Positions 1 through 8,225 of a stretch of 36,837 nt of DNA are shown here, piece by piece; within the stretch, counting starts at the first letter, position 1; every line of letters starts with the position of its first letter. Source of the stretch: a bacterium. GTDB taxonomy: Bacteria > JAJVIF01 > JAPKYR01. The stretch spans positions 1 through 36,837 of the forward strand of contig JAPKYR010000197.1 of the NCBI GenBank assembly GCA_026394215.1, in the 5' to 3' direction. The position numbers and the translations under genes were made by a program. Below the pieces are notes generated by a model that ran no database searches, had not been told where the DNA came from, and saw nothing but the letters and a program-made list of their open reading frames with translations.

Positions 1-445
1 GGAAGTGATACGCCGGATTCTCATCGGCACTTTTGTGCTCTCAAGGGGATATTACGAGTCGTATTATCTCAGGGCGCAGAAGGTCAGGGCGAAAGTTCGC
101 GCCGAACTCGATCAGTTATGGAAGGACGTCGACGTAATAATCAATCCGACAACCCCGACGCCGCCGTTCAAGCTTGGATCGGCGATGAATGATCCGATGG
201 ATATGTACAAGGCCGACCGGTTTGTCCTGCTCCAGTCCATGGCGGGAGTGCCGGGAATATCGATCAATGGCGGCTGGACCGATCTTGACGACGATCTTAC
301 GGCAAAAATTGAAAAATCGAGGCAGAAAAATTGCTTCGGAAAACCTGCGACCGCGCTTCCGATCGGGTTACATATAACAGCTCCGCCATTCGCAGAATCG
401 CGGCTGTTCCGCGCGGCCAGGGCTTTCGAAAGGGAGCACGTCTAG
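1..445 (+). CDS. gatA: Asp-tRNA(Asn)/Glu-tRNA(Gln) amidotransferase subunit A, C-terminal part
   Basis: This is the 3' end of gatA, cut by the window edge. The frame is open from base 2, so the GTG at 5 in the ORF track is an internal codon and not a start. The visible 147 or so residues match the end of the amidase-signature subunit: a segment like EVIRRILIGTFVLSRGYYES, then KAQKVRA-type residues and DVIINPTTPTPPF, which are conserved near the GatA C-terminus. The Ser-cisSer-Lys catalytic centre lies upstream, outside the window. In the GatCAB complex, GatA releases ammonia from glutamine to amidate misacylated Glu-tRNA(Gln) or Asp-tRNA(Asn). gatB follows 90 bases downstream, the usual gatA-gatB order. 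The assignment is secure. Confidence 0.93.
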   Translation, partial: EVIRRILIGTFVLSRGYYESYYLRAQKVRAKVRAELDQLWKDVDVIINPTTPTPPFKLGSAMNDPMDMYKADRFVLLQSMAGVPGISINGGWTDLDDDLTAKIEKSRQKNCFGKPATALPIGLHITAPPFAESRLFRAARAFEREHV

Positions 446-535
446 GATTTTCAAGACCCGCGAAAAAATGACAGGAAACGTACCATGCGTAACGATTTAT
501 TGAGTAGTAAAATAAATATTTAAGATGAATCAGCT

Positions 536-2002
536 ATGAGTACCGAGTATATACCGACAATTGGAATCGAGGTTCATGCCCAGCTTGAAACGAAGGCCAA
601 GATGTTCTGCCCTTGTTCAACGCATTACGGGGATCAGCCGAATTCCCATGTCTGTCCGGTGTGCATGGGTATGCCCGGAAGCCTTCCGAGGGTTAACCGT
701 CAGGCGGTGATTCTCGGTCTTATAGCTGCCCGCGCAATGAGATGCACCATACCTCAGACGGCTCAGTTCTCAAGAAAACATTATTTCTATCCCGATCTTC
801 CCAAGGGTTATCAGATCACGATGTATCAGTACCCGATCGGGACCGATGGAGTTTTTGAGCTTCTGAACGAGCAAGATAAAATCGATGCGGGAATTGAAAT
901 CGAGCGCGTTCATCTTGAGGAAGACAGCGGCAAATTGATTCATGACGCTCAGCATGGAAGCCTGATCGACTTCAATCGCGCCGGAATTCCGCTTCTGGAA
1001 ATTGTCACCAAACCGGTATTGAAGTCGTCGCGCGATACTGTGCGATATCTGAAAGAGCTGAAGCGTACTTTAAGGTTTCTCGGAATATCCGACGTCAATA
1101 TGGAAGAGGGAAGTTTCAGGTGCGAGGTGAATATTTCCGTACATCTGTCCGATACCGAGGAATTCGGGACGAAGGTTGAAGTTAAGAATCTGAACAGTTT
1201 CCGGGCGGTTGAGCGGAGCATAGATTATGAGATCAAGCGCCAGATTGGAGACCTGAAAAAAGGTATTCCGATTCAGCATGAAACGCGCGGCTGGGATGAA
1301 AAGGAAGAAAAAACCGTTCATCAGCGTTACAAGGAAGGCGCGGCAGATTATCGCTATTTCCCGGAACCTGATTTACCCGACCTGTTAATCGACGGAGAAG
1401 TACTTGACGAGTCTGCGTTCGACCTTGAGGACATTCCGGTCAGGCGCGTACGTGCATTGATCGGACGATTCGGAGTATCATCGTATGGCGCCGACCTTCT
1501 GATGTCCGGTACAGGTTCCCCGGAGGATAATCCGTACTTTATCGCGGACTTTTTTGTGGAAGCGGTCCATACTCACGGCGCGCAGGGTACTCAAACCGCG
1601 AATCTGATGATTGGGCCGATATTCGAATACCTGAAAAAAACCCGAAAGTCTCTGGATCAGACCGAGCTTACGCCTAAGAAACTCGCGCAGGTTGTTAAGA
1701 TGGTTGCGAAAGATGAACTTTCAAGCGCGAGCGCCAGGATGGTAATCGATGTAATCCTTGAGTGGGGCGGGGGGGTCATGGATGTTGTGAAGCGCGAGGG
1801 TTTGAGCGAGGTTACGGATGAGGATGAATTAACCAAACTGGTGAAACAGGTAATAGAGGAAAATCAACAGGTGGTGGAGCAGATTCGGAAAGGAAAAGTT
1901 AACGCGATCGGCGCGCTGGTCGGGGTTGCGATGAAAAAAAGCGGTGGGCAGGCGAATCCTAAACTGGTCAATGAAAAGTTTCAGGAATTGTTGCTGAAGT
2001 AA
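536..2002 (+). CDS. gatB: Asp-tRNA(Asn)/Glu-tRNA(Gln) amidotransferase subunit B
   Basis: Full-length GatB (488 residues; family usually about 470-490). The N-terminal kinase-like catalytic domain shows GIEVHAQLETKAKMFC, a Cys cluster (FCPCS and HVCPVCMGMPG) matching the family zinc site, and FYPDLPKGYQI. HLEEDSGK and a VEVKNLNSFRAVE segment follow. The C-terminal third is the helical and YqeY-like tail that contacts tRNA, ending GGQANPKLVNEKFQELLLK. GatB phosphorylates the tRNA-bound Glu/Asp and transfers the ammonia supplied by GatA. No clear Shine-Dalgarno precedes the ATG. A four-codon ORF (ATG at 525) ends in a TGA that overlaps this start as ATGA, so initiation may be coupled to that leader. 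gatC is not in the window. Confidence 0.96.
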   Translation: MSTEYIPTIGIEVHAQLETKAKMFCPCSTHYGDQPNSHVCPVCMGMPGSLPRVNRQAVILGLIAARAMRCTIPQTAQFSRKHYFYPDLPKGYQITMYQYPIGTDGVFELLNEQDKIDAGIEIERVHLEEDSGKLIHDAQHGSLIDFNRAGIPLLEIVTKPVLKSSRDTVRYLKELKRTLRFLGISDVNMEEGSFRCEVNISVHLSDTEEFGTKVEVKNLNSFRAVERSIDYEIKRQIGDLKKGIPIQHETRGWDEKEEKTVHQRYKEGAADYRYFPEPDLPDLLIDGEVLDESAFDLEDIPVRRVRALIGRFGVSSYGADLLMSGTGSPEDNPYFIADFFVEAVHTHGAQGTQTANLMIGPIFEYLKKTRKSLDQTELTPKKLAQVVKMVAKDELSSASARMVIDVILEWGGGVMDVVKREGLSEVTDEDELTKLVKQVIEENQQVVEQIRKGKVNAIGALVGVAMKKSGGQANPKLVNEKFQELLLK

Positions 2003-2031
2003 AATCCGTACGGATTGGAGCGGGCAAGAAC

Positions 2032-2721
2032 ATGGCTGAGTATGGACATTTAAAGCGCGTACCCATGGTGACAGTGAAACGGTTAAGCCGATACCTGAGA
2101 GCGCTTGAAAAGTTTCAGGAAAAGGGATTCGAGACCGTATCAAGCGAGGAGCTTGCGGGCGAACTTAACGTGAAACCGTCGCAGCTTCGCAAGGACCTTG
2201 CTTATTTCGGCGAGTTCGGTACGCGCGGAATGGGATACAGTATTCCGAAGCTGGCCGAGGAGCTCAGGCGAATTCTCGGGCTTCATCGCCAGTGGGCAAT
2301 CGCGATAATCGGCGTTGGAAATCTTGGAACGGCCTTATTGAGATACAAGGGTTTGAATGAGAAGGGATTCAGGATTGCGGCTCTTCTGGATGACGACCCG
2401 GAAAAAGTGGGAAGCTCCCGGTCGGGAGTTCACATATTTCACATAGACGATCTTCCTAATCTTGTTAAGGAGAAAAATATTCAGATCGCGATTCTCACAG
2501 TCCCCGCTCCGGCGGCAAGGGCGGTGGCCGATCTTGCGGTGAAATCCGGGATCAAGGCGATTCTGAATTTCGCGCCGGTCAGCATAAAAGCCCCGCCGGA
2601 TATAGCGGTAATGCATGTGGATATTTCGAGCGAATTAAAGATACTCTCCCACCATCTTGCCGAGTTGGATCTATCCGGAGAGACAGTCGGTTATCCCATT
2701 GTTGAGGATAATGGAGAATAG
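2032..2721 (+). CDS. rex: Redox-sensing transcriptional repressor Rex
   Basis: 229 residues, within the normal range for Rex. The N-terminal winged helix (about 10-80) contains VKRLSRYLRAL, the helix-turn-helix KPSQLRKDLAYFGEFG and the wing residues TRGMGY. The Rossmann domain starts at AIAIIGVGNLGTAL (about 90-100), the NAD(H)-binding glycine motif, and continues with LLDDDPEKVG and a conserved ILNFAPV strand. The C-terminal helix (SSELKILSHHLAEL) is the domain-swapped dimer helix. Rex binds DNA when NADH/NAD+ is low and represses fermentation and respiration genes. It lies 29 bases after gatB, and GGAGCGGG before the ATG is a usable ribosome binding site. Its targets cannot be inferred from position, although the nearby ResB and cytochrome genes would be reasonable candidates. 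Confidence 0.95.
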   Translation: MAEYGHLKRVPMVTVKRLSRYLRALEKFQEKGFETVSSEELAGELNVKPSQLRKDLAYFGEFGTRGMGYSIPKLAEELRRILGLHRQWAIAIIGVGNLGTALLRYKGLNEKGFRIAALLDDDPEKVGSSRSGVHIFHIDDLPNLVKEKNIQIAILTVPAPAARAVADLAVKSGIKAILNFAPVSIKAPPDIAVMHVDISSELKILSHHLAELDLSGETVGYPIVEDNGE

Positions 2722-2767
2722 CTTTAAAGAATAAAATACTGAACCGTGCACCATCAAAGCATTTTTA

Positions 2768-2844
2768 GCAAATCCCGGATAGCAGCTACCCTCCGCTAAC
2801 GCTCCGGGATAGCTGCTACCGGGATTTGGCTACCGGGATTTGCC
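2768..2844. repeat. Long imperfect palindrome with an extra partial copy
   Basis: The left arm 2768-2790 (GCAAATCCCGGATAGCAGC...) pairs with 2807-2828 (GGGATAGCTGCTACCGGGAT...) around a loop containing CCGCTAACGC, with single-base bulges. A further copy of GCTACCGGGATTTG follows directly at 2829-2842, giving a tandem direct repeat on the right side. It fills the gap between rex and resB. There is no T-run, so it is not a normal intrinsic terminator. The loop 10-mer CCGCTAACGC occurs again in the hairpin near 8143. Confidence 0.75.
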
Positions 2845-2907
2845 AATGATGATACACTCAGAATGCGCTTAATAAATAATAAATGCCCGAATCAAAGAGG
2901 AAATAAA

Positions 2908-2923
2908 GACCTGAATACAGGTC
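2908..2923 (+). promoter_or_regulatory. Small perfect hairpin just before the resB start
   Basis: GACCTG-AATA-CAGGTC is a perfect 6-bp stem with a 4-base loop ending 7 bases before the resB ATG. The 3' arm holds the only AGG close enough to serve as a ribosome binding site, so the hairpin may limit initiation. A role in translation is an inference from position only. Confidence 0.35.
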
Positions 2924-2929
2924 ACGGTT

Positions 2930-4504
2930 ATGGAAAATGATAAATTAACCGACGGCAACAAAGATGAAGGTAATCCGGATGAAAGTTACGGTCTGATAGA
3001 CCTTTTTCTTCAGGCGTTGATAGAGATCCCGAGACTGATGCGATCGCTGAAATTCGCGATCTGGGTGATTGTCATCCTCGCTATTTTCACCCTTATAGGG
3101 ACGATTCTTCCGCAACTGCATTTGTCGAACGATCCCATTGAATTCGGGCGCATATATGCGAATCTGTTCCATGTGGATGCGTCCGACGGCGTGAACAGCT
3201 TCAAGGAATTCCTGTACAACACCTTCATAGTCAGGCTTGAGTTGTACGATATTTTCGAGAGCGGGCTTTATTTCACGCTTATGGCGGTTCTGGCGATATC
3301 GTCTTTATTATGCGCATGGGACCGGTTTTTCGTCAGCCGAAGGCTGTTGAAACTGATCAGGCCGAAAATCGGCAGCGACAGCATAATGAAGATGAAGCAT
3401 TCTGGGAGCGGGTCTGTCGCTGGTGAAATCGAACCTGTAAGCGCGATGGTCAGGAAGGCAGTCGGAAAACGAGGATTCCAGATCTTCGATGAAGTTGGAG
3501 AAGACGGCACAACGTGGTTTTTCGTACGCAAGAATTCATTTTTCCATATCGTATCGGTAATTTTTCACGCGTCGCTCGCGCTGATCCTTGTCGGCGGGAT
3601 TATCGGCGACAACAGGATCGCGGGATATGATGGCGTGATGGCACTCCAGGAAGGGGAGATGCGGAGTATCGCGAATGAAAAACACCTGGAGGAACTCGCT
3701 TCCCAAAATAATACCCGGTACGAACCCCAGTCCAACGCGTCAATCGTGCTGGTCGAGTACTGGAACGTCTACCGTGAACGCGATTTTCCCGGGATCGATC
3801 CCGAAACCGGATTCCCTGTAGATTATCACGGCATGCCGTCGGACTATATGAGCCACCTCCAGATTGTAAAACCCGACCCAGATGGCAACAGCCAGGTTTT
3901 AATGGATAAGACGATAGAGGTCAACCGTCCCCTTCGATACATGGGTGTTTCATATTTCCAGTCATCGGTTAATGCGAAGCTTAGTTTTTCGGTCTACGGA
4001 GAGGATCAGCGAAGGACGCAATTGGAAACATACATGGATCAGCCTATGGAGATTCCACAGCTTGGGATTGTTGTTACAGTCACATCTGCTGATTTTGTTG
4101 GCGGCGTATATGAATCAAACGACGGAACGCAAACGGATCTTCCATTCACGGTCAGGCTGGTTGATTATGGCAGCTCCGAAATGGGTGGTCCGATTCTCGT
4201 TGGCTATGTATCGGAGGGAATGCCAATAACCGTGGGGGGAGTCGAAATATCCCTCGATTCCGTCACTGAGTACACGATCCTTCAATATGTCCATGACCCC
4301 GGGTTAATATTCGCATATATTGGCGGGTTATTGCTGATAATCGGGCTTACAGTCGCCCTGTATTTCCCATACCGGATGGGGAGGATAAGCCTTGTCCCTT
4401 CAGGCAAAGGCGTGAAATATGCTGTCGGAGGGAACTGGTCGGGATTTCCGGAAATAATCGGCGCGATTCTTAAAAGCTCTGAAACAATGGAAACAAAAAA
4501 GTAA
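2930..4504 (+). CDS. resB: ResB-family cytochrome c biogenesis protein
   Basis: A 524-residue membrane protein matching ResB/Ccs1 of the system II cytochrome c maturation pathway. TM1 (about 39-62) carries the hallmark SLKFAIWVIVILAIFTLIGT followed by ILPQ. TM2 lies near 112-135, TM3 near 203-227 and TM4 near 458-480. A large extracytoplasmic loop (about 230-455) sits between TM3 and TM4, as in the family. ResB works with ResC/CcsA to export heme and attach it to CXXCH apocytochromes outside the membrane. CcsA is not visible here, so it must be encoded elsewhere or the partner differs. The c-type cytochrome at 19446-19949 is a possible client in the same window. The start is preceded by a hairpin; the next in-frame ATGs are internal. 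Confidence 0.85.
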   Translation: MENDKLTDGNKDEGNPDESYGLIDLFLQALIEIPRLMRSLKFAIWVIVILAIFTLIGTILPQLHLSNDPIEFGRIYANLFHVDASDGVNSFKEFLYNTFIVRLELYDIFESGLYFTLMAVLAISSLLCAWDRFFVSRRLLKLIRPKIGSDSIMKMKHSGSGSVAGEIEPVSAMVRKAVGKRGFQIFDEVGEDGTTWFFVRKNSFFHIVSVIFHASLALILVGGIIGDNRIAGYDGVMALQEGEMRSIANEKHLEELASQNNTRYEPQSNASIVLVEYWNVYRERDFPGIDPETGFPVDYHGMPSDYMSHLQIVKPDPDGNSQVLMDKTIEVNRPLRYMGVSYFQSSVNAKLSFSVYGEDQRRTQLETYMDQPMEIPQLGIVVTVTSADFVGGVYESNDGTQTDLPFTVRLVDYGSSEMGGPILVGYVSEGMPITVGGVEISLDSVTEYTILQYVHDPGLIFAYIGGLLLIIGLTVALYFPYRMGRISLVPSGKGVKYAVGGNWSGFPEIIGAILKSSETMETKK

Positions 4505-4572
4505 AAGAGGTAAAAATTTTCCGGATGGAAATTAAAAATGGCTTGAATCAGCCTATTCGTAAAGCATTATTG

Positions 4573-4581
4573 TGTTATAAT
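4573..4581 (+). promoter_or_regulatory. Extended -10 promoter element
   Basis: TGTTATAAT is a perfect extended -10 (TG-N-TATAAT) ending 21 bases before the ATG of the polyprenyl synthase. No good -35 lies at the right distance, which is typical of extended -10 promoters. The same 9-mer precedes the zinc-ribbon gene at 10602. Confidence 0.4.
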
Positions 4582-4602
4582 CCGAATTTGAGTATTTAAT
4601 CT

Positions 4603-5658
4603 ATGGATGCATCATTGAAACCGGACATCATGGAGTCTAAAGATACTGTCCCGAACCGTTCTTTGAAGGAAGAAGAAAAGAGCCAGTATTATTTTACGCA
4701 TGATTCCCTGGTCGGGGAGATGCTCCAGCATGTGGAAAACCTGCTAAGCGAGACAGTGCGTTCCGACAACCCGATGATGGATTCCATCGGGCGGCATATG
4801 CTGTTCGGTTACGCGAAACGTCTCCGTCCGATTTTCATTCTTCTAAGCCAGAAATTATTTGTCGATGAACTGCTTCCCGGTACTATCGATTGCGCGGCGG
4901 CTGCCGAATTGATCCATAGCGCAAGCCTGTTCCATGACGATGTTATAGACGGTTCGGGGACGCGGAAAGGTAAAAAGTCCGCGAATTCAGTCTGGGGAAA
5001 TAAAAGCGCAGTGATAATGGGCGACCATTTCTTCGTTCTTGCTTACACGTTAATTTCGCGCCAGAAGGATATCAGGATCATCGACTTTTTCGTGGATTTA
5101 TGTAGGAATTTGTCTGAAGGGCTGATGCAGGAAATCACCTATACCGGGGACTTGCAGGTTTCCGAGCGGACACACCTCGAAATCATCAAATTGAAAACGG
5201 CAAGCTTCTTTCAATTCGCCATGAGAATCGGGGGTTACCTTGCCGGGGCCGAATCGACCTACAGGGAAAAGCTCGAGGGATTCGGTTTGAATTTCGGGCT
5301 TGCATTCCAGTTATCGGACGATCTTCTCGATCTTTTTGCGGATCCCGGGGCAACCGGAAAACCCCGTGGATCGGATATCAGGGGCAGGATTTATACAATC
5401 CCGGTTATCCATGCGCTGGCATCGAACACAAAGTTCACCGAAAAATACCTGCCGGTACTCGAACAGGGTGATATCTCAACCGGCGCAATCGACGAAATAT
5501 CCAATTTTTTAAAATCGAACGGCTCATTAATATACGCTCAGTCGCTGGTCAAAAAGCATGCGGATATCGCCTACGGGTATCTTGAGCAACTTCCGGATTG
5601 CCAGGCGGCATTGAGTTTCAGAAGCATGCTCGACAACATCGTATCCCGCGAATTTTAA
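4603..5658 (+). CDS. Trans-isoprenyl diphosphate synthase (polyprenyl synthetase)
   Basis: A 351-residue trans-prenyltransferase. The first Asp-rich motif is HDDVID (D112, D113, D116) and the second is SDDLLDLF (D239, D240, D243); both bind the Mg2+-diphosphate substrates. KRLRP (about 72-76) and TGKPRGSD (about 251-258) are the usual diphosphate-binding elements. The enzyme condenses isopentenyl diphosphate onto an allylic diphosphate to make a long-chain polyprenyl diphosphate, most often the quinone side chain in such stand-alone genes (IspB/HepT type). The first 30 or so residues are an extra charged tail not needed for the fold. The chain length of the product cannot be read reliably. 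It follows resB, consistent with a respiratory theme, but has its own likely promoter. Confidence 0.92.
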   Translation: MDASLKPDIMESKDTVPNRSLKEEEKSQYYFTHDSLVGEMLQHVENLLSETVRSDNPMMDSIGRHMLFGYAKRLRPIFILLSQKLFVDELLPGTIDCAAAAELIHSASLFHDDVIDGSGTRKGKKSANSVWGNKSAVIMGDHFFVLAYTLISRQKDIRIIDFFVDLCRNLSEGLMQEITYTGDLQVSERTHLEIIKLKTASFFQFAMRIGGYLAGAESTYREKLEGFGLNFGLAFQLSDDLLDLFADPGATGKPRGSDIRGRIYTIPVIHALASNTKFTEKYLPVLEQGDISTGAIDEISNFLKSNGSLIYAQSLVKKHADIAYGYLEQLPDCQAALSFRSMLDNIVSREF

Positions 5659-5685
5659 ACTGGTTCGCTACTCCATTTTGAAGCC

Positions 5686-5705
5686 GGTTGGCATATGCCA
5701 GAACC
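5686..5705. promoter_or_regulatory. Palindrome, possible operator
   Basis: GGTTGGCATATGCCAGAACC has a perfect 12-bp core (TGGCATATGCCA) extended by GGT/AACC with one extra base. It lies between the convergent polyprenyl synthase gene and the membrane-protein gene. Symmetry suggests a protein site, but no adjacent promoter was identified. Confidence 0.3.
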
Positions 5706-5839
5706 TCGGGCATATCTGCACGACAAAATCCTCCGATTTATAAATAGGGAAACAGATCGCCGCATTCTGAGGATCTCTTTGTGTACCGTCCTTATCATGT
5801 TCCGGAGCGGGTGACATTGTATGGACAATCTACCAGAAA

Positions 5840-6562
5840 TTAGTCCGAAATGCGGTATTTTTGCCTTGAATTTAGAATTCCAAATATGATAAAAATTATC
5901 CCAACCAGCGCGTAAGAAAGAGCATGGATCGTTATCGGATCCACGACTAGCGCGCTAATAACTATGAGAATTCCCGGAATGATCAGCGATTGTGAAGACG
6001 GATGCCTGCTACCCGCCGAAATCAAACCGCACAGGAAAATAATCGTGGGGGTGAGGGTCACACCGAACGACGTCGGAAAGCCATAAGTGAAAAGCGATTG
6101 AATTGTACTGCCGGGATACGGAACGAACGGGCTCCATATAGCCGCGAACGCTACTGCAAGCCCGAACCATTGCCTGAAATTCGGCTTTGATGCGGTCCAT
6201 GATTCGGGGCTGAAATGGTCGAACCCGATTAGTTTTTTGTAATAGTCAAAGATCAAAAATCCTATCGCTCCGGCACTGATGATTATCCCTGCCAGCCCCG
6301 ACCTTACCAGGAAAGCTTTCATGTTCAGCATTGGGTCTTCGGATACCCAGCCATATAGAAATGAAATTAATGCCGGAATGACCATCATCGCAAAAAAATA
6401 GATGACGAATATCCATCGAAGGTATCGCCATGCGCGATCCTGATGCCACCATAGCGATAAAAATGCGAACAGGCCGAGTAGTTCAAGAAACAGGCCGATA
6501 TATGCTGCCCTCTCAATCTGCCATGCTATATAGAAGGAAATTTCTTTGCTATTTTCAATCAT
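5840..6562 (-). CDS. Polytopic membrane protein of unknown function
   Basis: I do not recognise the family. The 240 residues contain about seven hydrophobic segments: near 20-38, 50-72, 90-108, 132-150, 167-185, 195-212 and 214-232, with short loops between. No signal peptide or catalytic motif is evident. A charged stretch near 110-130 (KKLIGFDHFSPESWTASKP) sits between TM3 and TM4. It is convergent with the polyprenyl synthase and divergent from the dehydrogenase at 6645, sharing an 82-base gap with it. Its ribosome binding site is weak. A transporter or integral membrane stress protein is possible, but nothing selects between these. Confidence 0.65.
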   Translation of the reverse strand: MIENSKEISFYIAWQIERAAYIGLFLELLGLFAFLSLWWHQDRAWRYLRWIFVIYFFAMMVIPALISFLYGWVSEDPMLNMKAFLVRSGLAGIIISAGAIGFLIFDYYKKLIGFDHFSPESWTASKPNFRQWFGLAVAFAAIWSPFVPYPGSTIQSLFTYGFPTSFGVTLTPTIIFLCGLISAGSRHPSSQSLIIPGILIVISALVVDPITIHALSYALVGIIFIIFGILNSRQKYRISD

Positions 6563-6644
6563 TATTTATTCAGCATTGCTAATAGCTCTTTAGCGGAATG
6601 ATAGGCTATGGTACCATAATGTTTTCGGAGGGTAAAAATTAAAA

Positions 6645-7697
6645 ATGAAAATCCTTATCGAGCTTTACGATCATCGTTACGAGCTCTGGAATTATCCCGA
6701 ATGGGCTCTGGGCGAGACAAAGGCTCTGGCCTACGACGCCGAAGTCGTGAATGTCGCGAGCGATGAACAACTCAGGGAGCATCTTCCGGACTCCGATGTT
6801 TTTTTCGGGTGGTCGCTTTCCGAGGAAAATTTCGCCCTTGCGAAAAACCTGAAGTGGGTTCATTCAGCGTCCGGCGATATTATCGGACAGCTTTTCCCGT
6901 CGTTCCTGGAAAGCAACGTACGGCTGACCATGTCGAGGGGCACCCGTGCCGCCGCGATCGCCGAACATGCCCTGGGGATGATGCTGTACTTCGCAAGACA
7001 GTTCCATATCTGCGTTCGAAACCAGATGCGCGCACACTGGGCAAGGGGCACCGCATGGGATCATTTCCCGGACTTCAAGGAACTGGTCGGATCCACGCTT
7101 GGAATCATCGGGCTTGGAAGGATCGGGCGCGAGCTTGCTAAACGCGGCCATGCGCTTGGTATGGAAGTTATTGCAACAACCCGTCGCGACCCCAATAACA
7201 AGCCGGATTATATAAATTACCTTGGATCGCCCGAAGATCTCCCATTGCTTCTGGAGGAAAGCGACTTCCTCGTGTGCTGTATACCCGAAACCGGCGATTC
7301 GGACCCAATCATGGGATACGAACAGTTTTCAAAGATGAAAAAGGCATCATATTTTTTCAATGTTGGCCGTGGAAGCGCTGTCAATGAGGACGAGCTGGTC
7401 GAAGCGCTTATGGATCACAAGCTCGCGGGCGCCGGGCTTGATGCATTCCAGCATGAACCGCTTCCGGATGAAAGCTACCTGTGGCGCCTCGAGGGTACCC
7501 TGATCACGCCAAGGATTGCGGGGATCGGGCCTCATTTCTGGGCAAGGACCCATGAAAATTGGTTGAATAACCTTCGTCACTATCTCGCGAATGAACCCCT
7601 CCAGGATGAGATCGACAAGGTGGAATGGAAGCAGAGGATCGCCGCCGGCAGTGGGAAAGGAAATGCAAGCGGTATCAGCGACCATGTAGCAACGTGA
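6645..7697 (+). CDS. D-isomer-specific 2-hydroxyacid dehydrogenase family protein
   Basis: A 350-residue member of the NAD(P)-dependent 2-hydroxyacid dehydrogenase family (GhrA/SerA/D-LDH fold). The dinucleotide motif is GLGRIG at 156-161. The substrate Arg is in FNVGRGSAVNEDE (R242), and the catalytic Glu is in DAFQHEPLP (E271), arranged as in glyoxylate/hydroxypyruvate reductases. The segment that normally reads TPH reads ITPRIAG, so the proton-donating His is Arg290. The nearest His is H297 in GPHFW. The C-terminal 25 residues (GSGKGNAS...) are an extra low-complexity tail. GGAGGG lies 12 bases before the ATG, a slightly long spacing. It may reduce a 2-keto acid, have altered chemistry, or be non-catalytic. 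Confidence 0.85.
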   Translation: MKILIELYDHRYELWNYPEWALGETKALAYDAEVVNVASDEQLREHLPDSDVFFGWSLSEENFALAKNLKWVHSASGDIIGQLFPSFLESNVRLTMSRGTRAAAIAEHALGMMLYFARQFHICVRNQMRAHWARGTAWDHFPDFKELVGSTLGIIGLGRIGRELAKRGHALGMEVIATTRRDPNNKPDYINYLGSPEDLPLLLEESDFLVCCIPETGDSDPIMGYEQFSKMKKASYFFNVGRGSAVNEDELVEALMDHKLAGAGLDAFQHEPLPDESYLWRLEGTLITPRIAGIGPHFWARTHENWLNNLRHYLANEPLQDEIDKVEWKQRIAAGSGKGNASGISDHVAT

Positions 7698-7733
7698 AAG
7701 CCAATTGACATAAAATTAAATATACACTTACTG

Positions 7734-7763
7734 ACCGTCCTGAGAGAAAAAGGACGGTTTTTT
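7734..7763 (+). terminator. Intrinsic terminator after the dehydrogenase gene
   Basis: ACCGTCC (7734-7740) pairs perfectly with GGACGGT (7752-7758) around an 11-base A-rich loop, followed at once by a run of T. It lies 37 bases after the dehydrogenase stop codon and reads in the same direction. Confidence 0.85.
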
Positions 7764-8225
7764 CTGGTGCAGTTTGCGCCGTCAGGTTTTTTGAAATGGT
7801 GCAAAATGCACCTATTAACTTCTCTAAATTAAGTAATAAACAACTTGCTTAATTATTGAAGGTAGCGAGATGCAAGTATTAATCAATGGTTGAAGGTATT
7901 GTACAATGAAACTGGCAGGATTTACCATCAGGGTTGATTTGGCATGGTTTTTGAGTACTTAATATTGTTAAAACATATCGCCATCGATTTAATTTTGAGA
8001 TAAAGGGGTTAGGCGGATCGGAAAATAGTAAATTTAGGCCTATATCTCCTACGTCCGTTCCGGCTGTGGTCTTCCCCGATTCGCAGCCGGATTTTTCGAA
8101 AACCTTTCTAATTACATATATGATCCTCCTTAGCACCTTTTCCCGCTAACGCCCACCACCCCCTGGTGGGCTATCCTTTTCAGGCGCTTGCTAAAGCCCT
8201 CCATTAAGCAATAAAATGGCTCCCT
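7764..8225. other. Non-coding gap with one hairpin
   Basis: No convincing gene is present between the terminator and the GNAT gene. The short ORFs listed on the minus strand have no ribosome binding site and no family-like composition. An 18-codon plus-strand ORF at 7904 (MKLAGFTIRVDLAWFLST) vaguely resembles the N-terminus of a membrane peptidase but stops at once. The stretch 7830-8040 is AT-rich. The hairpin at 8151-8171 is listed separately. Confidence 0.5.
8143..8176. repeat. Palindromic repeat with CCGCTAACGC motif
   Basis: GCCCACCA (8151-8158) and TGGTGGGC (8164-8171) form a perfect 8-bp stem with a 5-base C-rich loop. It is preceded by CCGCTAACGC (8143-8152), also present in the loop of the palindrome near 2793. 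It lies 50-80 bases before the GNAT gene and has no T-run. Confidence 0.6.

Noticed and set aside
2768-2844. Possible terminator after rex
   Set aside because: There is no T-run after the stem, and the element carries a duplicated arm, which fits a repeat better than a terminator.
7904-7960. Short ORF MKLAGFTIRVDLAWFLST
   Set aside because: It resembles a membrane peptidase start but stops after 18 codons, with no continuation in other frames.
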